This document shows, piece by piece, positions 40,735 to 48,646 of a stretch of 54,450 bases of DNA. Location: NCBI RefSeq assembly GCF_016107395.1, contig NZ_JAAIKO010000050.1, positions 1-54,450 of the forward strand, given 5' to 3'. The DNA comes from Streptomyces fildesensis (GTDB lineage Bacteria; Actinomycetota; Actinomycetes; Streptomycetales; Streptomycetaceae). The position numbers and the translations under genes were made by a program. The notes under the pieces were generated by a model, which had not been told where the DNA came from, did not search any database, and worked only from the letters and a program-made list of their open reading frames with translations. Each line of letters opens with the position of its first letter. The stretch's first letter is position 1.

Positions 40735-41192
40735 GCCGGAACCGCCTGCTGCTGCTCCTGGTCCTGCTCCTCGTCGTCCTCGAAACAGGTGCACTCGTCG
40801 TACGGGCTACAGGATCCGGCGCCGCACTCCCGGCAGTAGATGCCGTGGTCCGGGTCGTCGTCGTCGGGCTCATCGGCGTACTCGTGGTGCCGCCACCCGG
40901 AGCACTCGCCGTTGTAGCAGCCGCACCCGGGGCACTCGGGACAGACCATGGCGTTCGTCCAGCCGCACTTCTCGCACAGGAGCTGGTTGCGCGGGTCGTT
41001 CTTCTCCTGGGTCAGGTAGTCGACGGCTTCCCCGTAGGTGTTGATGTCGACGTACGTCGCCAGGTACTCGCGGAGCGTCGCGCGCTCGTCGGCGTCGGGG
41101 TGCTCCCAGAGAGCGATGGCGTCGGCGTGCTTGATGCCCAGCGACTCTTTGAGGTGGGCGAGGTCGTTCTTACGCGCGTGGTCCTTCGGCAT
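40731..41192 (-). CDS. Acidic cysteine-rich zinc protein
   Basis: The 153-residue protein has a helical N-terminal half (AHLKESLGIKHADAIALWEH). A remarkable cluster of cysteines follows (LLCEKCGWTN, VCPECPGCGCYNGECSGW, YCRECGAGSC, ECTCFED), enough for two or three zinc ions, and then an acidic Gln-rich tail. GGAAGAG precedes ATG 41192. It is the first gene of the PrimPol operon. Confidence 0.72.
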   Translation of the reverse strand: MPKDHARKNDLAHLKESLGIKHADAIALWEHPDADERATLREYLATYVDINTYGEAVDYLTQEKNDPRNQLLCEKCGWTNAMVCPECPGCGCYNGECSGWRHHEYADEPDDDDPDHGIYCRECGAGSCSPYDECTCFEDDEEQDQEQQQAVPA

Positions 41193-41496
41193 CTCAAGCT
41201 CTTCCTGCGGCTGCGGTGATCCCAGAATTCACCGGCCGTCAAGAGCGAGGCCAGCAGGGGTGATGCGAGGTGGAGGGCGGCTCGGCGCGGGGCACCTTCG
41301 GTGTGCTCGTCTGGTCTGGGCCAGACGAACCGGGCCACGAGCCGGGCCCACGGTCCAACGACCGCAGGCCCAACCTTAGCGAAGAGAACCGACGCTCAGG
41401 GTGGGATCCGCACGGATGACACGCGGTCGGGGTGGGCGACGACGGAGGGGCCCGGGTCATCCTGGGCCCCTCCGTGCCGCAGTGCCGGCGCTCAGG
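41193..41496. other. 304-bp gap with one terminator hairpin
   Basis: No convincing gene is seen here on either strand. The only clear element is the hairpin at 41442-41475: an ACGGAGGGGCCC-type stem with a TCAT loop, serving the leftward gene that ends at 41497. Confidence 0.6.
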
Positions 41497-42054
41497 TCAC
41501 GCCGAGACTGCGGCACCAGACGTGGGCGGGAGTTCGGTGTCTAGCCAGGTGATGAAGGCAAGGGCGGAGCCGCCGAAGTGTTCGCGGACACGGGCCTGAA
41601 TTGCGCGTAGTTCATGGCCCGGGATGAAGCCGAAGGTAGTGGACTCGCCGCAGCCGCATGCACACTCGCGAGTGCGGAAGGGGATCTCTTCGGGCAGGTC
41701 GCCGTACTTGATGCTGTTCTGCGACTGGTTAGGGAGCGGATCGGGCTGGTCGATGTACGTGTCGTACATCGGGTGTCCGGGGCCGAGTAGGTCGACCTCC
41801 AAAGCCTTCTTGCGGCCTCGGTCCGTGTCGTAGTCAGTGACAGCGGTGATCTCGGCAACCGCGCGAACGAGCCCTTGGCCGACAACGAGCGCGAAGCGTT
41901 CGCGGCTCGCGAACCGCGTATCGAGCCGCCATACTCCGCGGCCTGCTTCCAAAGCCTCGCCTTGCGTCATGCGCGGAAAAAAGCCGATCGCGTCGCGGCC
42001 GAGCACGTCGTTAGTCACCCGCTGGTAGTCGCCGAGCTTGATCCGGATCGCCAT
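41497..42054 (-). CDS. Unknown protein with cysteine knuckle
   Basis: The 185-residue protein begins MAIRIKLGDYQRVTNDVLGR and has a beta-rich middle (RFALVVGQGLVRAVAEITAV). A C-terminal segment ECACGCGESTTFGFIPGHE could hold one metal ion. GGAGG at good distance supports ATG 42054. No family recognised. Confidence 0.7.
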   Translation of the reverse strand: MAIRIKLGDYQRVTNDVLGRDAIGFFPRMTQGEALEAGRGVWRLDTRFASRERFALVVGQGLVRAVAEITAVTDYDTDRGRKKALEVDLLGPGHPMYDTYIDQPDPLPNQSQNSIKYGDLPEEIPFRTRECACGCGESTTFGFIPGHELRAIQARVREHFGGSALAFITWLDTELPPTSGAAVSA

Positions 42055-42180
42055 GGTGACCCCTCCAACTTCCTTGGCTGCCCTGCACTCTGACGGAAGT
42101 GACTATGGCATGGCACCCATGGGAAGTCGATACGATCTCGCGTATTGGCGGGATGCGAATGTCAGAAGGGGTGCCCCGGG

Positions 42181-42278
42181 CGTCAACAAACCATCGTTTG
42201 TTGAGGATCCGCCGGGCGGGGTCGAAAGAGGGCGACACGCCTTCAAAAACTCCTTCAAATACCTCGGTCGTCAACAAC
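42181..42278. other. Possible res site of the resolvase
   Basis: The 258-bp gap before the resolvase gene holds a perfect inverted repeat TCAACAAAC/GTTTGTTGA (42183-42204). CGTCAACAA is repeated directly at 42269-42277. Position and repeat type suit a serine-resolvase crossover or regulatory site. Confidence 0.45.
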
Positions 42279-42312
42279 CGCCCAATCCCCGTTTTCTGAG
42301 AGGATCTGGGGC

Positions 42313-42975
42313 ATGAATCCGCCCCTGGAGCCTGCCGACCTTCTCGCGGCCTCACCCGCGAAACTCACTGAGATCCGTATCGGGTACGCGCGGGTCTCGA
42401 CGGGCGCGCAGAATCTGGACCGGCAGTACGACGCGCTGATGGGCGCCGGGTGCCGCAGGGTCTTCGCGGATAAGAAGTCCGGGCGGAACGATCTCCGGCC
42501 GGAGCTGAAGGCGTGTCATGCCTTCCTACAGCCCGGTGACACGTTGGTCGTGCCGAGTCTGGACCGCTACGGCCGGTCGCTACAGGATCTCGTCAACATG
42601 GTGGCCGAGCTGCGGACGCGAGAGATCGGCTTCCAGTCCCTGCATGAGCTGCTCGACACCACCACCCCGGGCGGCCGGCTCATCTTCCACGTCTTCGCCG
42701 CACTGGCTGAGTTCATCCGCGAGCTCATCGTGGCCGGCACCCATGAGGGCCTGGCCGCCGCCCGCGCCCGCGGCCGTACCGGCGGTCGCCCGTCCGTCGT
42801 GAATGCGGAGTTGATCCGTGCCGCCCGGGACATGCTGCCCAATCCGGAGAACAGCGTGACCACCATCGCGAAGCTTCTCGGCGTGTCGGTAGGGACGCTG
42901 TATAACCACATTCCGGAGCTCAAGGAGCTCCGTCGCAGTCGTCTGCCGCGCCAACTCGGAGAGGCTGGGAGGTGA
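42313..42975 (+). CDS. Serine recombinase, resolvase/invertase family
   Basis: The 220-residue protein has IRIGYARVSTGAQNLDRQ with the catalytic serine at residue 29, then VPSLDRYGRSLQDLV. A C-terminal HTH of Hin type follows (SVTTIAKLLGVSVGTLYNHI). Size matches Tn3-family resolvases. No transposase or terminal repeats are nearby, so its likely job is resolving plasmid multimers. GAGAGGA lies upstream of the ATG. Confidence 0.9.
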   Translation: MNPPLEPADLLAASPAKLTEIRIGYARVSTGAQNLDRQYDALMGAGCRRVFADKKSGRNDLRPELKACHAFLQPGDTLVVPSLDRYGRSLQDLVNMVAELRTREIGFQSLHELLDTTTPGGRLIFHVFAALAEFIRELIVAGTHEGLAAARARGRTGGRPSVVNAELIRAARDMLPNPENSVTTIAKLLGVSVGTLYNHIPELKELRRSRLPRQLGEAGR

Positions 42976-43040
42976 TTTCTGCGGAACTTAAGGCAGAGCG
43001 GGCGATCCTTGAGCGCCGGGGGCGGCAGGAGGGCCAATCG

Positions 43041-43406
43041 TCACGCGGTGGTGCGGTCCGTGCGGTCCTTGTGCAGTGCGCCGCCTACCGCCCAGAAGGG
43101 GAGGGTGATGGCGAGAGCGCCGAAGCCGAGCTTCCCTGCGATAGCCAGGACGGCACCGAGAAGGAGTGTCGGCGGCGTCAGTGGTGCCGGCAGCGTGGGG
43201 GCGAGCGCCGCCAGGCCGTAGCCCGCCGCTGTTGTGACGGCGCACACGATCAGGCTCACGATCACGATTGCGTACGTGGTGTATCCGCGTCGTACCAGCG
43301 GTTCTACCAGCCGGAACAGCGGGCGCAGGGCCTTGCCTGTCGCGGTGCCGAACAGGCGCGCGAAGCGGTGGCCACCCGCGCTGTCAGCGCTCTGGACGTC
43401 ACTCAT
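43041..43406 (-). CDS. Small two-helix membrane protein
   Basis: The 121-residue product has hydrophobic helices at about 46-70 (AIVIVSLIVCAVTTAAG) and 78-108 (LLLGAVLAIAGKLGFGALAI), with a basic N-terminus. Unknown function. Confidence 0.65.
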   Translation of the reverse strand: MSDVQSADSAGGHRFARLFGTATGKALRPLFRLVEPLVRRGYTTYAIVIVSLIVCAVTTAAGYGLAALAPTLPAPLTPPTLLLGAVLAIAGKLGFGALAITLPFWAVGGALHKDRTDRTTA

Positions 43407-43500
43407 GGGAGGCTCCCTCGCTTAATGGTGGTTGCCCTCACCTTGCCAGGGGGCGCTGACAGCCGTCATGAGTACGCGGACTCATATCGGCAATGTCCGG

Positions 43501-43899
43501 TCAGTGGTCGTCGCGGCCTGCGCCGATGTCCACGATGCGAAGGCCGGTGGTGCCGTATGCGTGGGGGGTGGCGGTGAGGATCGCGGAGCTGCCGGGTGTG
43601 TGGGGGGAGGCGCTGGCGGCGTGGACGGCGTGGGCGTGCTGCCAGGCGATCCCGTCGGCGGTGATCTGCTCGACGGCCACGGCCGCGGGGAAGTCCAGGG
43701 GCAGGAAGTCCAGGCCGGGCAGCGCGCCGACGTGGGCGGTGAACTGCGGTCCGGGCTCTTCGACGCCGGCCGCGATCAGGCAGAGCGCGGGCACGTAGGC
43801 CCGCGGCCGACCTTCGGCGTCCGGGCCGGCTGCGATGCCGGAGAGCCTGCGGTGGCCTCGGGCCAGTGCCAGCACGGCGGTGTGATCCAGGATGATCAA
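43501..43899 (-). CDS. vapC: PIN-domain-like toxin of a VapBC-type pair
   Basis: The 132-residue protein begins IILDHTAVLALARGHRRLSG, with the first acidic residue in the place expected for a PIN domain. It contains later hydrophobic segments (YVPALCLIAAGVEE, GIAWQHAHAVHAA, GLRIVDIGAG). Not all four PIN acids are obvious. TTG at 43899 overlaps the preceding stop (TTGA), the only evident TTG start here. Pairing with an RHH protein supports a VapC role. Confidence 0.62.
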   Translation of the reverse strand: MIILDHTAVLALARGHRRLSGIAAGPDAEGRPRAYVPALCLIAAGVEEPGPQFTAHVGALPGLDFLPLDFPAAVAVEQITADGIAWQHAHAVHAASASPHTPGSSAILTATPHAYGTTGLRIVDIGAGRDDH

Positions 43900-44159
43900 C
43901 GAATCTCTCCCACGGTGCCGGCGACGATGGCGTCGAACCACTGCTCGGCGCTGGTGACGTCGTCGTCGGTGAGGTCGGGGCGCAGGTGGGCGCGGACGTA
44001 GGCCAGGCCCCGGGCGGCCCGCTCGGCGCGGTCGGCCTCGGTGGGCAGGTCCAGCAAGGCCCTCTCTGCCAGGGCCCGAACGCTTATGCCGCGTTCGTCA
44101 GCGACCGTCCGCAGGTGGTTGCGGACTTCTTCGTCAATCTTGATCGTGGTGTCTGCCAT
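43896..44159 (-). CDS. vapB: RHH antitoxin of a VapBC-type pair
   Basis: The 87-residue protein starts MADTTIKIDEEVRNHLRTVA and continues ISVRALAERALLDLP. This is a ribbon-helix-helix (CopG/Arc type) DNA-binding domain with a C-terminal toxin-binding tail. It is coupled to the PIN-like gene. ATG 44159 is chosen over an in-frame start 15 bases upstream. Confidence 0.75.
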   Translation of the reverse strand: MADTTIKIDEEVRNHLRTVADERGISVRALAERALLDLPTEADRAERAARGLAYVRAHLRPDLTDDDVTSAEQWFDAIVAGTVGEIR

Positions 44160-44272
44160 ACGTCGAGAATACAACCGAATACCGAAGACGGTACCGATCG
44201 CCGCACCCGCTGCCGGACGGGGCTGATTGAGGCTGAGGGGCGTCGGCTCGTGGGGCGGGCCGGTGGGAATGA

Positions 44273-44665
44273 TCAGGTCGGGTCAGGGGGCCGGAAGGTT
44301 CCCGCGAGGGCGCGGGCGTTGTTCCATAGGAAAGCGGCAGTGATCTGCTCGGCCGTCAGGCCCGTGGCGCGTTCCATGGCTGCCTGGTCGAGCCCGCGCC
44401 GGTGGTCCCGAAGCACTCGCTGCATCTTTCCGGCCCACAGTTCCGGCTCGGAGTACGGGCGTTGCTGGTACTGATTCCACAGGGTCGTCATGTGCTCCGC
44501 ATCGCAGGCGATGAGGAGTCGTTTGCCGTCCATCTGCGGATCGCGGTTGTGGATGACGGAGGAGTCACGTGCCGCGCCGTACCGGGCGGTGTTCGGGTCG
44601 ATCAGCCGGCCGCACAGGTCGCACCTGTCCTGCGTGGGGGCGAGCAGCTTCGTCTTGCCCTTCAT
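44273..44665 (-). CDS. Zinc-ribbon protein of unknown function
   Basis: The 130-residue protein begins MKGKTKLLAPTQDRCDLCGR and has a later LIACDAEHM. The middle contains SVIHNRDPQMDGKRLL, and the helical C-terminal half contains AAMERATGLTAEQITAAFLW. CxxC plus a later C and H suggest one zinc site, loosely like HNH-type folds. GTG 44701 is an alternative start. Confidence 0.68.
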   Translation of the reverse strand: MKGKTKLLAPTQDRCDLCGRLIDPNTARYGAARDSSVIHNRDPQMDGKRLLIACDAEHMTTLWNQYQQRPYSEPELWAGKMQRVLRDHRRGLDQAAMERATGLTAEQITAAFLWNNARALAGTFRPPDPT

Positions 44666-44954
44666 ATGTTCCGGTGTACGCCTGGCCGGTGCCGACGTCA
44701 CCGGCGTACGGAAGCACTCGCCGTCTCGGCCCGTGCACGGGCGCCGTCACCGGCGCCGTGCCCTGGGTACGGTGCCGGGAAGAACGGTAGCGGGCGGCGG
44801 CGAGGGGGTTCACTCACAGAAGCCTGACGTCGGGCGGGTGGCAAGGTGCCGTCGGTTGGCGTGCGCACGCGGAGAATACGGCCGTGTCGCTCGTGTGGGT
44901 GGTGCCCGGCCTGGCGGGTGTCGACGGCGGGTCGGCGTCGGGCACAGTGGCGTC

Positions 44955-45443
44955 ATGATCTTGAGTGTCCGGGCGGTGGCAGTCGCCGTGGTGGTGCTGA
45001 TGACGGGTGGCTGTGCCACCGTCGGGCCGTCCGTGGCGCCCCGGCCTGCCGGGTCCGTACGGCCGACGACCTCGGCGGCGCCGGTGCCGGAGTTGCTGCC
45101 GGCGGCGGACGGGATCGGGCCGGAACTGGCGCTCGTCGCCGGTCCCACCACTCCCCCGCCGTCGGCAGCGTCGGTTCCGTCGGTGCGCCCGGCGGCGGTG
45201 CGGAGGGTGGAGGTCGTGGTGCCGGTCTACACCGCGGCGGTAGAGCCCGCTCGCCAATCGCAGCGGCGGCGGCATCCAACGCCGCGTGCGGTCCGGCCCC
45301 GGGTAGCGCACACCGCTGCGCCGGCGGCCCGCCCTCGGTCTGACGTGGCCACACGTCCGGGTCTGGTGTGCTCCATGGGCGTGCAGTACGGGCAGATCAG
45401 CGGGGATATGGCGCGCTCGTGCCGGGCCATGCTGGGCCGGTAG
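44955..45443 (+). CDS. Secreted lipoprotein, low complexity
   Basis: The 162-residue protein has a signal helix (LSVRAVAVAVVVLMTGGC) ending in a lipobox cysteine at about residue 20. A Pro/Ala/Arg-rich extracellular stretch follows, then a short C-terminal motif GLVCSMGVQYGQISGDMARSC with two cysteines. There is no ribosome site near ATG 44955. The 289-bp gap before it shows nothing recognisable. The function may be cell-surface entry exclusion or adhesion, but this is a guess. Confidence 0.65.
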   Translation: MILSVRAVAVAVVVLMTGGCATVGPSVAPRPAGSVRPTTSAAPVPELLPAADGIGPELALVAGPTTPPPSAASVPSVRPAAVRRVEVVVPVYTAAVEPARQSQRRRHPTPRAVRPRVAHTAAPAARPRSDVATRPGLVCSMGVQYGQISGDMARSCRAMLGR

Positions 45444-45471
45444 TAGCTCGGGTCTCGCTCCGGCACATGGA

Positions 45472-45519
45472 CACATGGACCGGCCCCGCTGCCAGAAGGT
45501 AGCGGGGCCGGTCCATGTG
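45472..45519. terminator. Long bidirectional terminator
   Basis: A perfect 19-bp stem (CACATGGACCGGCCCCGCT and complement), extended by GCC/GGT pairing, with an AGAA loop. It separates the convergent lipoprotein gene and the graspetide operon. Confidence 0.8.
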
Positions 45520-45529
45520 GGGCGCTCGC

Positions 45530-46687
45530 TCAGAACTTCGCCACAACGCTCCCGGGGTCCTCGAACCACACACGGTGTGTTCCGTCCGGGGTGACGGTCA
45601 GGCCGAATCGCCCCCATGACGGGCGCTGGTGCTGGTCGAACCAGCGCCATGACGCCTCGGCGACGGTCCATAGGTCCGGGTCGGCGGCCTGCTGGTAGGC
45701 CGCCGCCCCGGACGGCGGGTAGGACGCCTTTGCCCATGAGCCGTCCGGCATGACCAGCCGGCGGGTGGCGTGGTCCTGGTCGTCGATGCCGTATTCGAGA
45801 TCGACGCCGGGGAGATGGGCGGCGAGGAGGAACAGGAAGTGAGGGGAGTCGAACGCTTCCAGGGGGATGCCGGCCGGGCCGCCCTGTCCGGACGCCGGTG
45901 GGCGCTGGGTTGCCGGGGTGTCGTAGCCCGTGGGGTGGTGTCGGGCGCGCATGAATGAACCGCCGTCACAATGGAACGTCCCTTGCAGGCTTCCGTCTGC
46001 GATGGCGTGGAGGACCGCCAGGCCGGAGCTGAGCGGCGGCATCACGTTGGCGATGATCCGGCCGCCGGGCGCGAGTGCCGCGGCCAGGTCCGGGCCGATG
46101 CGGTCCAGCGCGCACGTGGCGATGATCCGGTCGAACGATCGCGGTGACCACTGCTGGGTGCTGGCGTCGCAGGTCACCACCTGGGGGGTGGGCCGGTCCA
46201 GGCTGGCCAGCCTGGACCGGGCTGCCTCGGTCAGCTCGGGGTCGATGTCGGCGGTGGTGAGCTGGTCGGCGCCGGCGAGCCGGTGCGCGATCAACGCGGC
46301 GTTGTAGCCGGTGCCGGTCCCGATCTCCAGCACGGTGTCTTTGAATCCGATGTCCAGGGATTCCAGCATCCGCACCATGAGGCTGGGCTGCGTGCTGGAG
46401 GCGGTGGGCACCCCATGCCAGCCGCCGTCCTCGACGGGTGTTGCCGTGGCGGGGTCCAGGCGCGTGACCAGGGAGGTGTTCGCGTAAATGGGGGTGAGCC
46501 AGTGCTCTTTGTCGGCTGCGGTCCTCTGGCGCCACACGGTCGGGCTGCCGCCGCCATTCTGGTAGTAGACGGGGACGAACCGGTGCCGGGGCGTCTGCTC
46601 CAGCGCCCGCCGCCAGTGGCCGCCGTGCAGGTCACCGGACTCCTGCAAGGTGCGGGCCAGGGTGCGGGCGTGCGGCCGCCACTTCAT
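45530..46687 (-). CDS. Isoaspartyl-type methyltransferase of the graspetide cluster
   Basis: The 385-residue protein has the PCMT-type SAM site DTVLEIGTGTGYNAALIAHRL (about 120-140). TADIDPELTEAARSRL and the FDRIIATCALDRIGPDL motif follow, and the C-terminal extension is long. It matches the methyltransferases paired with ATP-grasp peptide maturases (TIGR04188 type). In fuscimiditide-like pathways these methylate an Asp so that it cyclises to aspartimide. ATG 46687 overlaps the ligase stop (ATGA). Confidence 0.88.
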   Translation of the reverse strand: MKWRPHARTLARTLQESGDLHGGHWRRALEQTPRHRFVPVYYQNGGGSPTVWRQRTAADKEHWLTPIYANTSLVTRLDPATATPVEDGGWHGVPTASSTQPSLMVRMLESLDIGFKDTVLEIGTGTGYNAALIAHRLAGADQLTTADIDPELTEAARSRLASLDRPTPQVVTCDASTQQWSPRSFDRIIATCALDRIGPDLAAALAPGGRIIANVMPPLSSGLAVLHAIADGSLQGTFHCDGGSFMRARHHPTGYDTPATQRPPASGQGGPAGIPLEAFDSPHFLFLLAAHLPGVDLEYGIDDQDHATRRLVMPDGSWAKASYPPSGAAAYQQAADPDLWTVAEASWRWFDQHQRPSWGRFGLTVTPDGTHRVWFEDPGSVVAKF

Positions 46688-47649
46688 GTGCACCACCCTT
46701 TCAGGGTGTCGGCGATCGTGTCGGCCAACGGGAACTCGACCTTCTCGTTCAGCCATGCGAACTGCCCGGACGGATTGGCCTCGTAGAACGTCCAGCGGCC
46801 ATCGGTCCGGACAACGAAATCGTGCGCCGCGTACGTGAGCCCCATCCATTTCATGTAGGTGCGGATCGCGGCGGCGACGGAGCAAGGGACGGCCACCGAG
46901 CTGTACGTCAGCGCGTCGTAATCGGTCCGCCAGTCCAGGCCGGCCGCCGTGCTACCGGCGTCGATCCTCACCCCGTGACAGGCGCCGCCGATGACGATCA
47001 CCCGCACCTCGTAGGCCTTGTCCTGAACTTCCTCCTGGAACAGGTGGGCGCTCGTCTCGATCCCGTCGAGCTCGTCCAGGTCGACGCGGCGGGTATACAT
47101 CGTTTCCACCTGGCCGGTGTGCGCGATGTACGGGATGCCCAGCGGCTTGGTGATGAGCGGGGCTCCGACCTCCTTGGCGAACCGGCGGACTTCCTCGGCG
47201 CTGTTGGTCACCAGCGTGGGCAGGGTGTCCAACCCGGCCGCGGCCGCCACCCGAAGTTGTTCGGGCTTGAATTCGGCGGCGGCGGCCCGGCTGGGGTGAT
47301 TCATCCACGGCACCGGAAGCCCGGTCAGGACACCGCCGAGCCCGATCCGGGCCGCGCCGCGCGCCCAGTGCTCGTCCGCGACGGACAGCCCGGGGAACTC
47401 GAACTGCTGCGGCCGATTCCAGTAGACGGCGCCGATGTCGGCCAAGTCCACACTGCGGCACGCGGTGGTCAGCCGGCCTTCCCACGGGCCCGCTGCGGGT
47501 CCGCCGCGGTGGTGGGCGCTGAGCTCCACCTCGGCCGGGAACTGCGCGGTGTCCATGCGGAAAGCGGGCACAGCCCGGTCGGTCAGGGCCTGCACGATTA
47601 AGTCGGTGGCGGCCTCATGGGGGCCGTCGACTACCAGGACGGTCCTCAT
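46684..47649 (-). CDS. ATP-grasp ribosomal peptide maturase (graspetide ligase)
   Basis: The 321-residue enzyme belongs to the MvdD/TgmB-type ATP-grasp ligases (SAV_5884 family). Features are AVYWNRPQQFEFPGL, PWMNHPSRAAAAEFKPEQL, APLITKPLGIPY (ATP-binding lysine), HLFQEEVQDKAYEVRVIVIGG and FYEANPSGQFAWL (metal-binding acids). It forms ester or amide links between side chains of its precursor. The precursor gene ends in an ATGA overlap with this start, and the methyltransferase follows likewise. Confidence 0.92.
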   Translation of the reverse strand: MRTVLVVDGPHEAATDLIVQALTDRAVPAFRMDTAQFPAEVELSAHHRGGPAAGPWEGRLTTACRSVDLADIGAVYWNRPQQFEFPGLSVADEHWARGAARIGLGGVLTGLPVPWMNHPSRAAAAEFKPEQLRVAAAAGLDTLPTLVTNSAEEVRRFAKEVGAPLITKPLGIPYIAHTGQVETMYTRRVDLDELDGIETSAHLFQEEVQDKAYEVRVIVIGGACHGVRIDAGSTAAGLDWRTDYDALTYSSVAVPCSVAAAIRTYMKWMGLTYAAHDFVVRTDGRWTFYEANPSGQFAWLNEKVEFPLADTIADTLKGWCT

Positions 47650-47927
47650 TCGAATACGCCCGGGTCGGCGCCCTCGTCGTGCTGCGGCGGATTTTTGGTG
47701 TCTCCATCGGGGTTGGTTTTCTTGCTCGTCGCCATCGCCGTCAACGGGGTCCCGTCGGCGTACGCGGCGGTCTGGGTTCGCGGGTCGTACACCGGCCGGG
47801 GGTCGGGCACCGCCTGGGGGTCGGCCGTTTGGAGGCGGGCGCCGGTGACGGCGTAGGGCCGTACGGGGCCGGGCCTGGCTCCGACGGGGGCCGGTGTCTG
47901 GAGTGGGAAGGGTGCTGCGATCCGCAT
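47646..47927 (-). CDS. Graspetide precursor peptide (GRASP-target RiPP)
   Basis: The 93-residue peptide has the typical leader VRPYAVTGARLQ and YDPRTQTAAYADGTPLTAM, as in TIGR04186-type targets. The core ATSKKTNPDGDTKNPP then runs to QHDEGADPGVFE. Thr/Ser donors and Asp/Glu acceptors are available for ester cross-links, and the Asp-Gly in NPDGD is the likely aspartimide site for the methyltransferase. AAGGAG precedes ATG 47927. Confidence 0.85.
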   Translation of the reverse strand: MRIAAPFPLQTPAPVGARPGPVRPYAVTGARLQTADPQAVPDPRPVYDPRTQTAAYADGTPLTAMATSKKTNPDGDTKNPPQHDEGADPGVFE

Positions 47928-48131
47928 GGAATCTCCTTGGTCCTGGGTGATGGGATGTGCTGCCGGGTGGATCGGGGCCGCTGCCCGCCCCCAACGGGGG
48001 TGTGAGGGGCGGGCAGCGGCTGCGGGGTCACCGCGCGCTCGGCGGGAGGCGGTGCCGGCGGTAGGTGTCCCCGGCATCCCGTCCCGCCGGGCCGGAGGCC
48101 GGCGGCGGGACGGGGGCTGGAGGGGTGAGGA
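47928..48131 (-). promoter_or_regulatory. Leader of the graspetide precursor gene with strong hairpins
   Basis: The 204-bp gap holds one long GC hairpin (CCCGTCCCGCCG-type stem, about 48078-48114) after the preceding small gene. A second stem of CCGCTGCCCGCCCC type lies closer to the ribosome site. The gap includes GGCACCGCCTCCCG as in the cassette leaders, but without the flanking complementary arm. No clear promoter is seen. Confidence 0.5.
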
Positions 48132-48275
48132 TCAGTCCGCACGCCGCTGGAGGGATCCGTTGGTTCCCGACGCCACGGGGGTGGCGGGTTCGTCACCGGA
48201 CCGTGCCGCCTCGGGCTCGGGCGTGGATGCGGCCGGTTCTGGCAGGGGGCAGGGTGGCGGCTGGATGGCAAACAT
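48132..48275 (-). CDS. Small Pro/Ala/Glu-rich peptide, possible second precursor
   Basis: The 47-residue frame is MFAIQPPPCPLPEPAAS followed by an acidic then Ser/Thr/Gly-rich end, SGTNGSLQRRAD. Its ATG overlaps the preceding stop (TGATG), so it is likely translated. It lies directly upstream of the graspetide precursor. It could be an additional RiPP precursor or simply a small regulatory peptide. Confidence 0.55.
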   Translation of the reverse strand: MFAIQPPPCPLPEPAASTPEPEAARSGDEPATPVASGTNGSLQRRAD

Positions 48276-48646
48276 CAGTCCTCGTTCCGGTTGGCGGGTT
48301 GTTGGAGGGTGAGCACGTGGTGAAGCGCGTCTCCGTCCGGCGAGAGCGACACCGCGACGTCTTCGCCAGCGACAAGGGCCCGTAGCACAGTGCTGTGTTG
48401 CCCCGGGTCGTCGATCCAGCCCCGGATGGGATGGGCCTGCGGGGGATCGGCCTGGGCGGCGATCCGGTCGAGCCGGTCGAGGAGCCACCGCAGGGCGTCC
48501 TGAGGCGTGTCCAGTGCCTGACGTGCGCATTTGATCGGCCTGCCGGTCGTTGACACGGCGTCATGCGAGCCCCGGTAGGTGCCGGGTGCCGGCAGAGTGA
48601 GGATGAGTGTCCGGCGTTCGTCCCGGCTGTGGGTCCGCGTCAGCAC
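48275..48646 (-). CDS. Unknown protein in the graspetide operon
   Basis: The 123-residue protein starts VLTRTHSRDERRTLILTL and contains DALRWLLDRLDRIAAQADPPQ, TVLRALVAGEDVAVSLSPDG and HHVLTLQQP. GTG 48646 overlaps the ATPase gene by 7 bases. No family recognised; coupling to the anti-sigma-like ATPase suggests a signalling partner. Confidence 0.65.
   Translation of the reverse strand: MLTRTHSRDERRTLILTLPAPGTYRGSHDAVSTTGRPIKCARQALDTPQDALRWLLDRLDRIAAQADPPQAHPIRGWIDDPGQHSTVLRALVAGEDVAVSLSPDGDALHHVLTLQQPANRNED

Noticed and set aside
42313..42975. Resolvase as part of a Tn3-type transposon
   Set aside because: No transposase gene, no terminal inverted repeats and no target duplication are visible around it.
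48040..48060. GGCACCGCCTCCCG before the graspetide precursor as a tenth cassette leader
   Set aside because: The matching left arm of the hairpin is missing and there is no TTTAAT/TGGACA promoter, so the match covers only half of the element.
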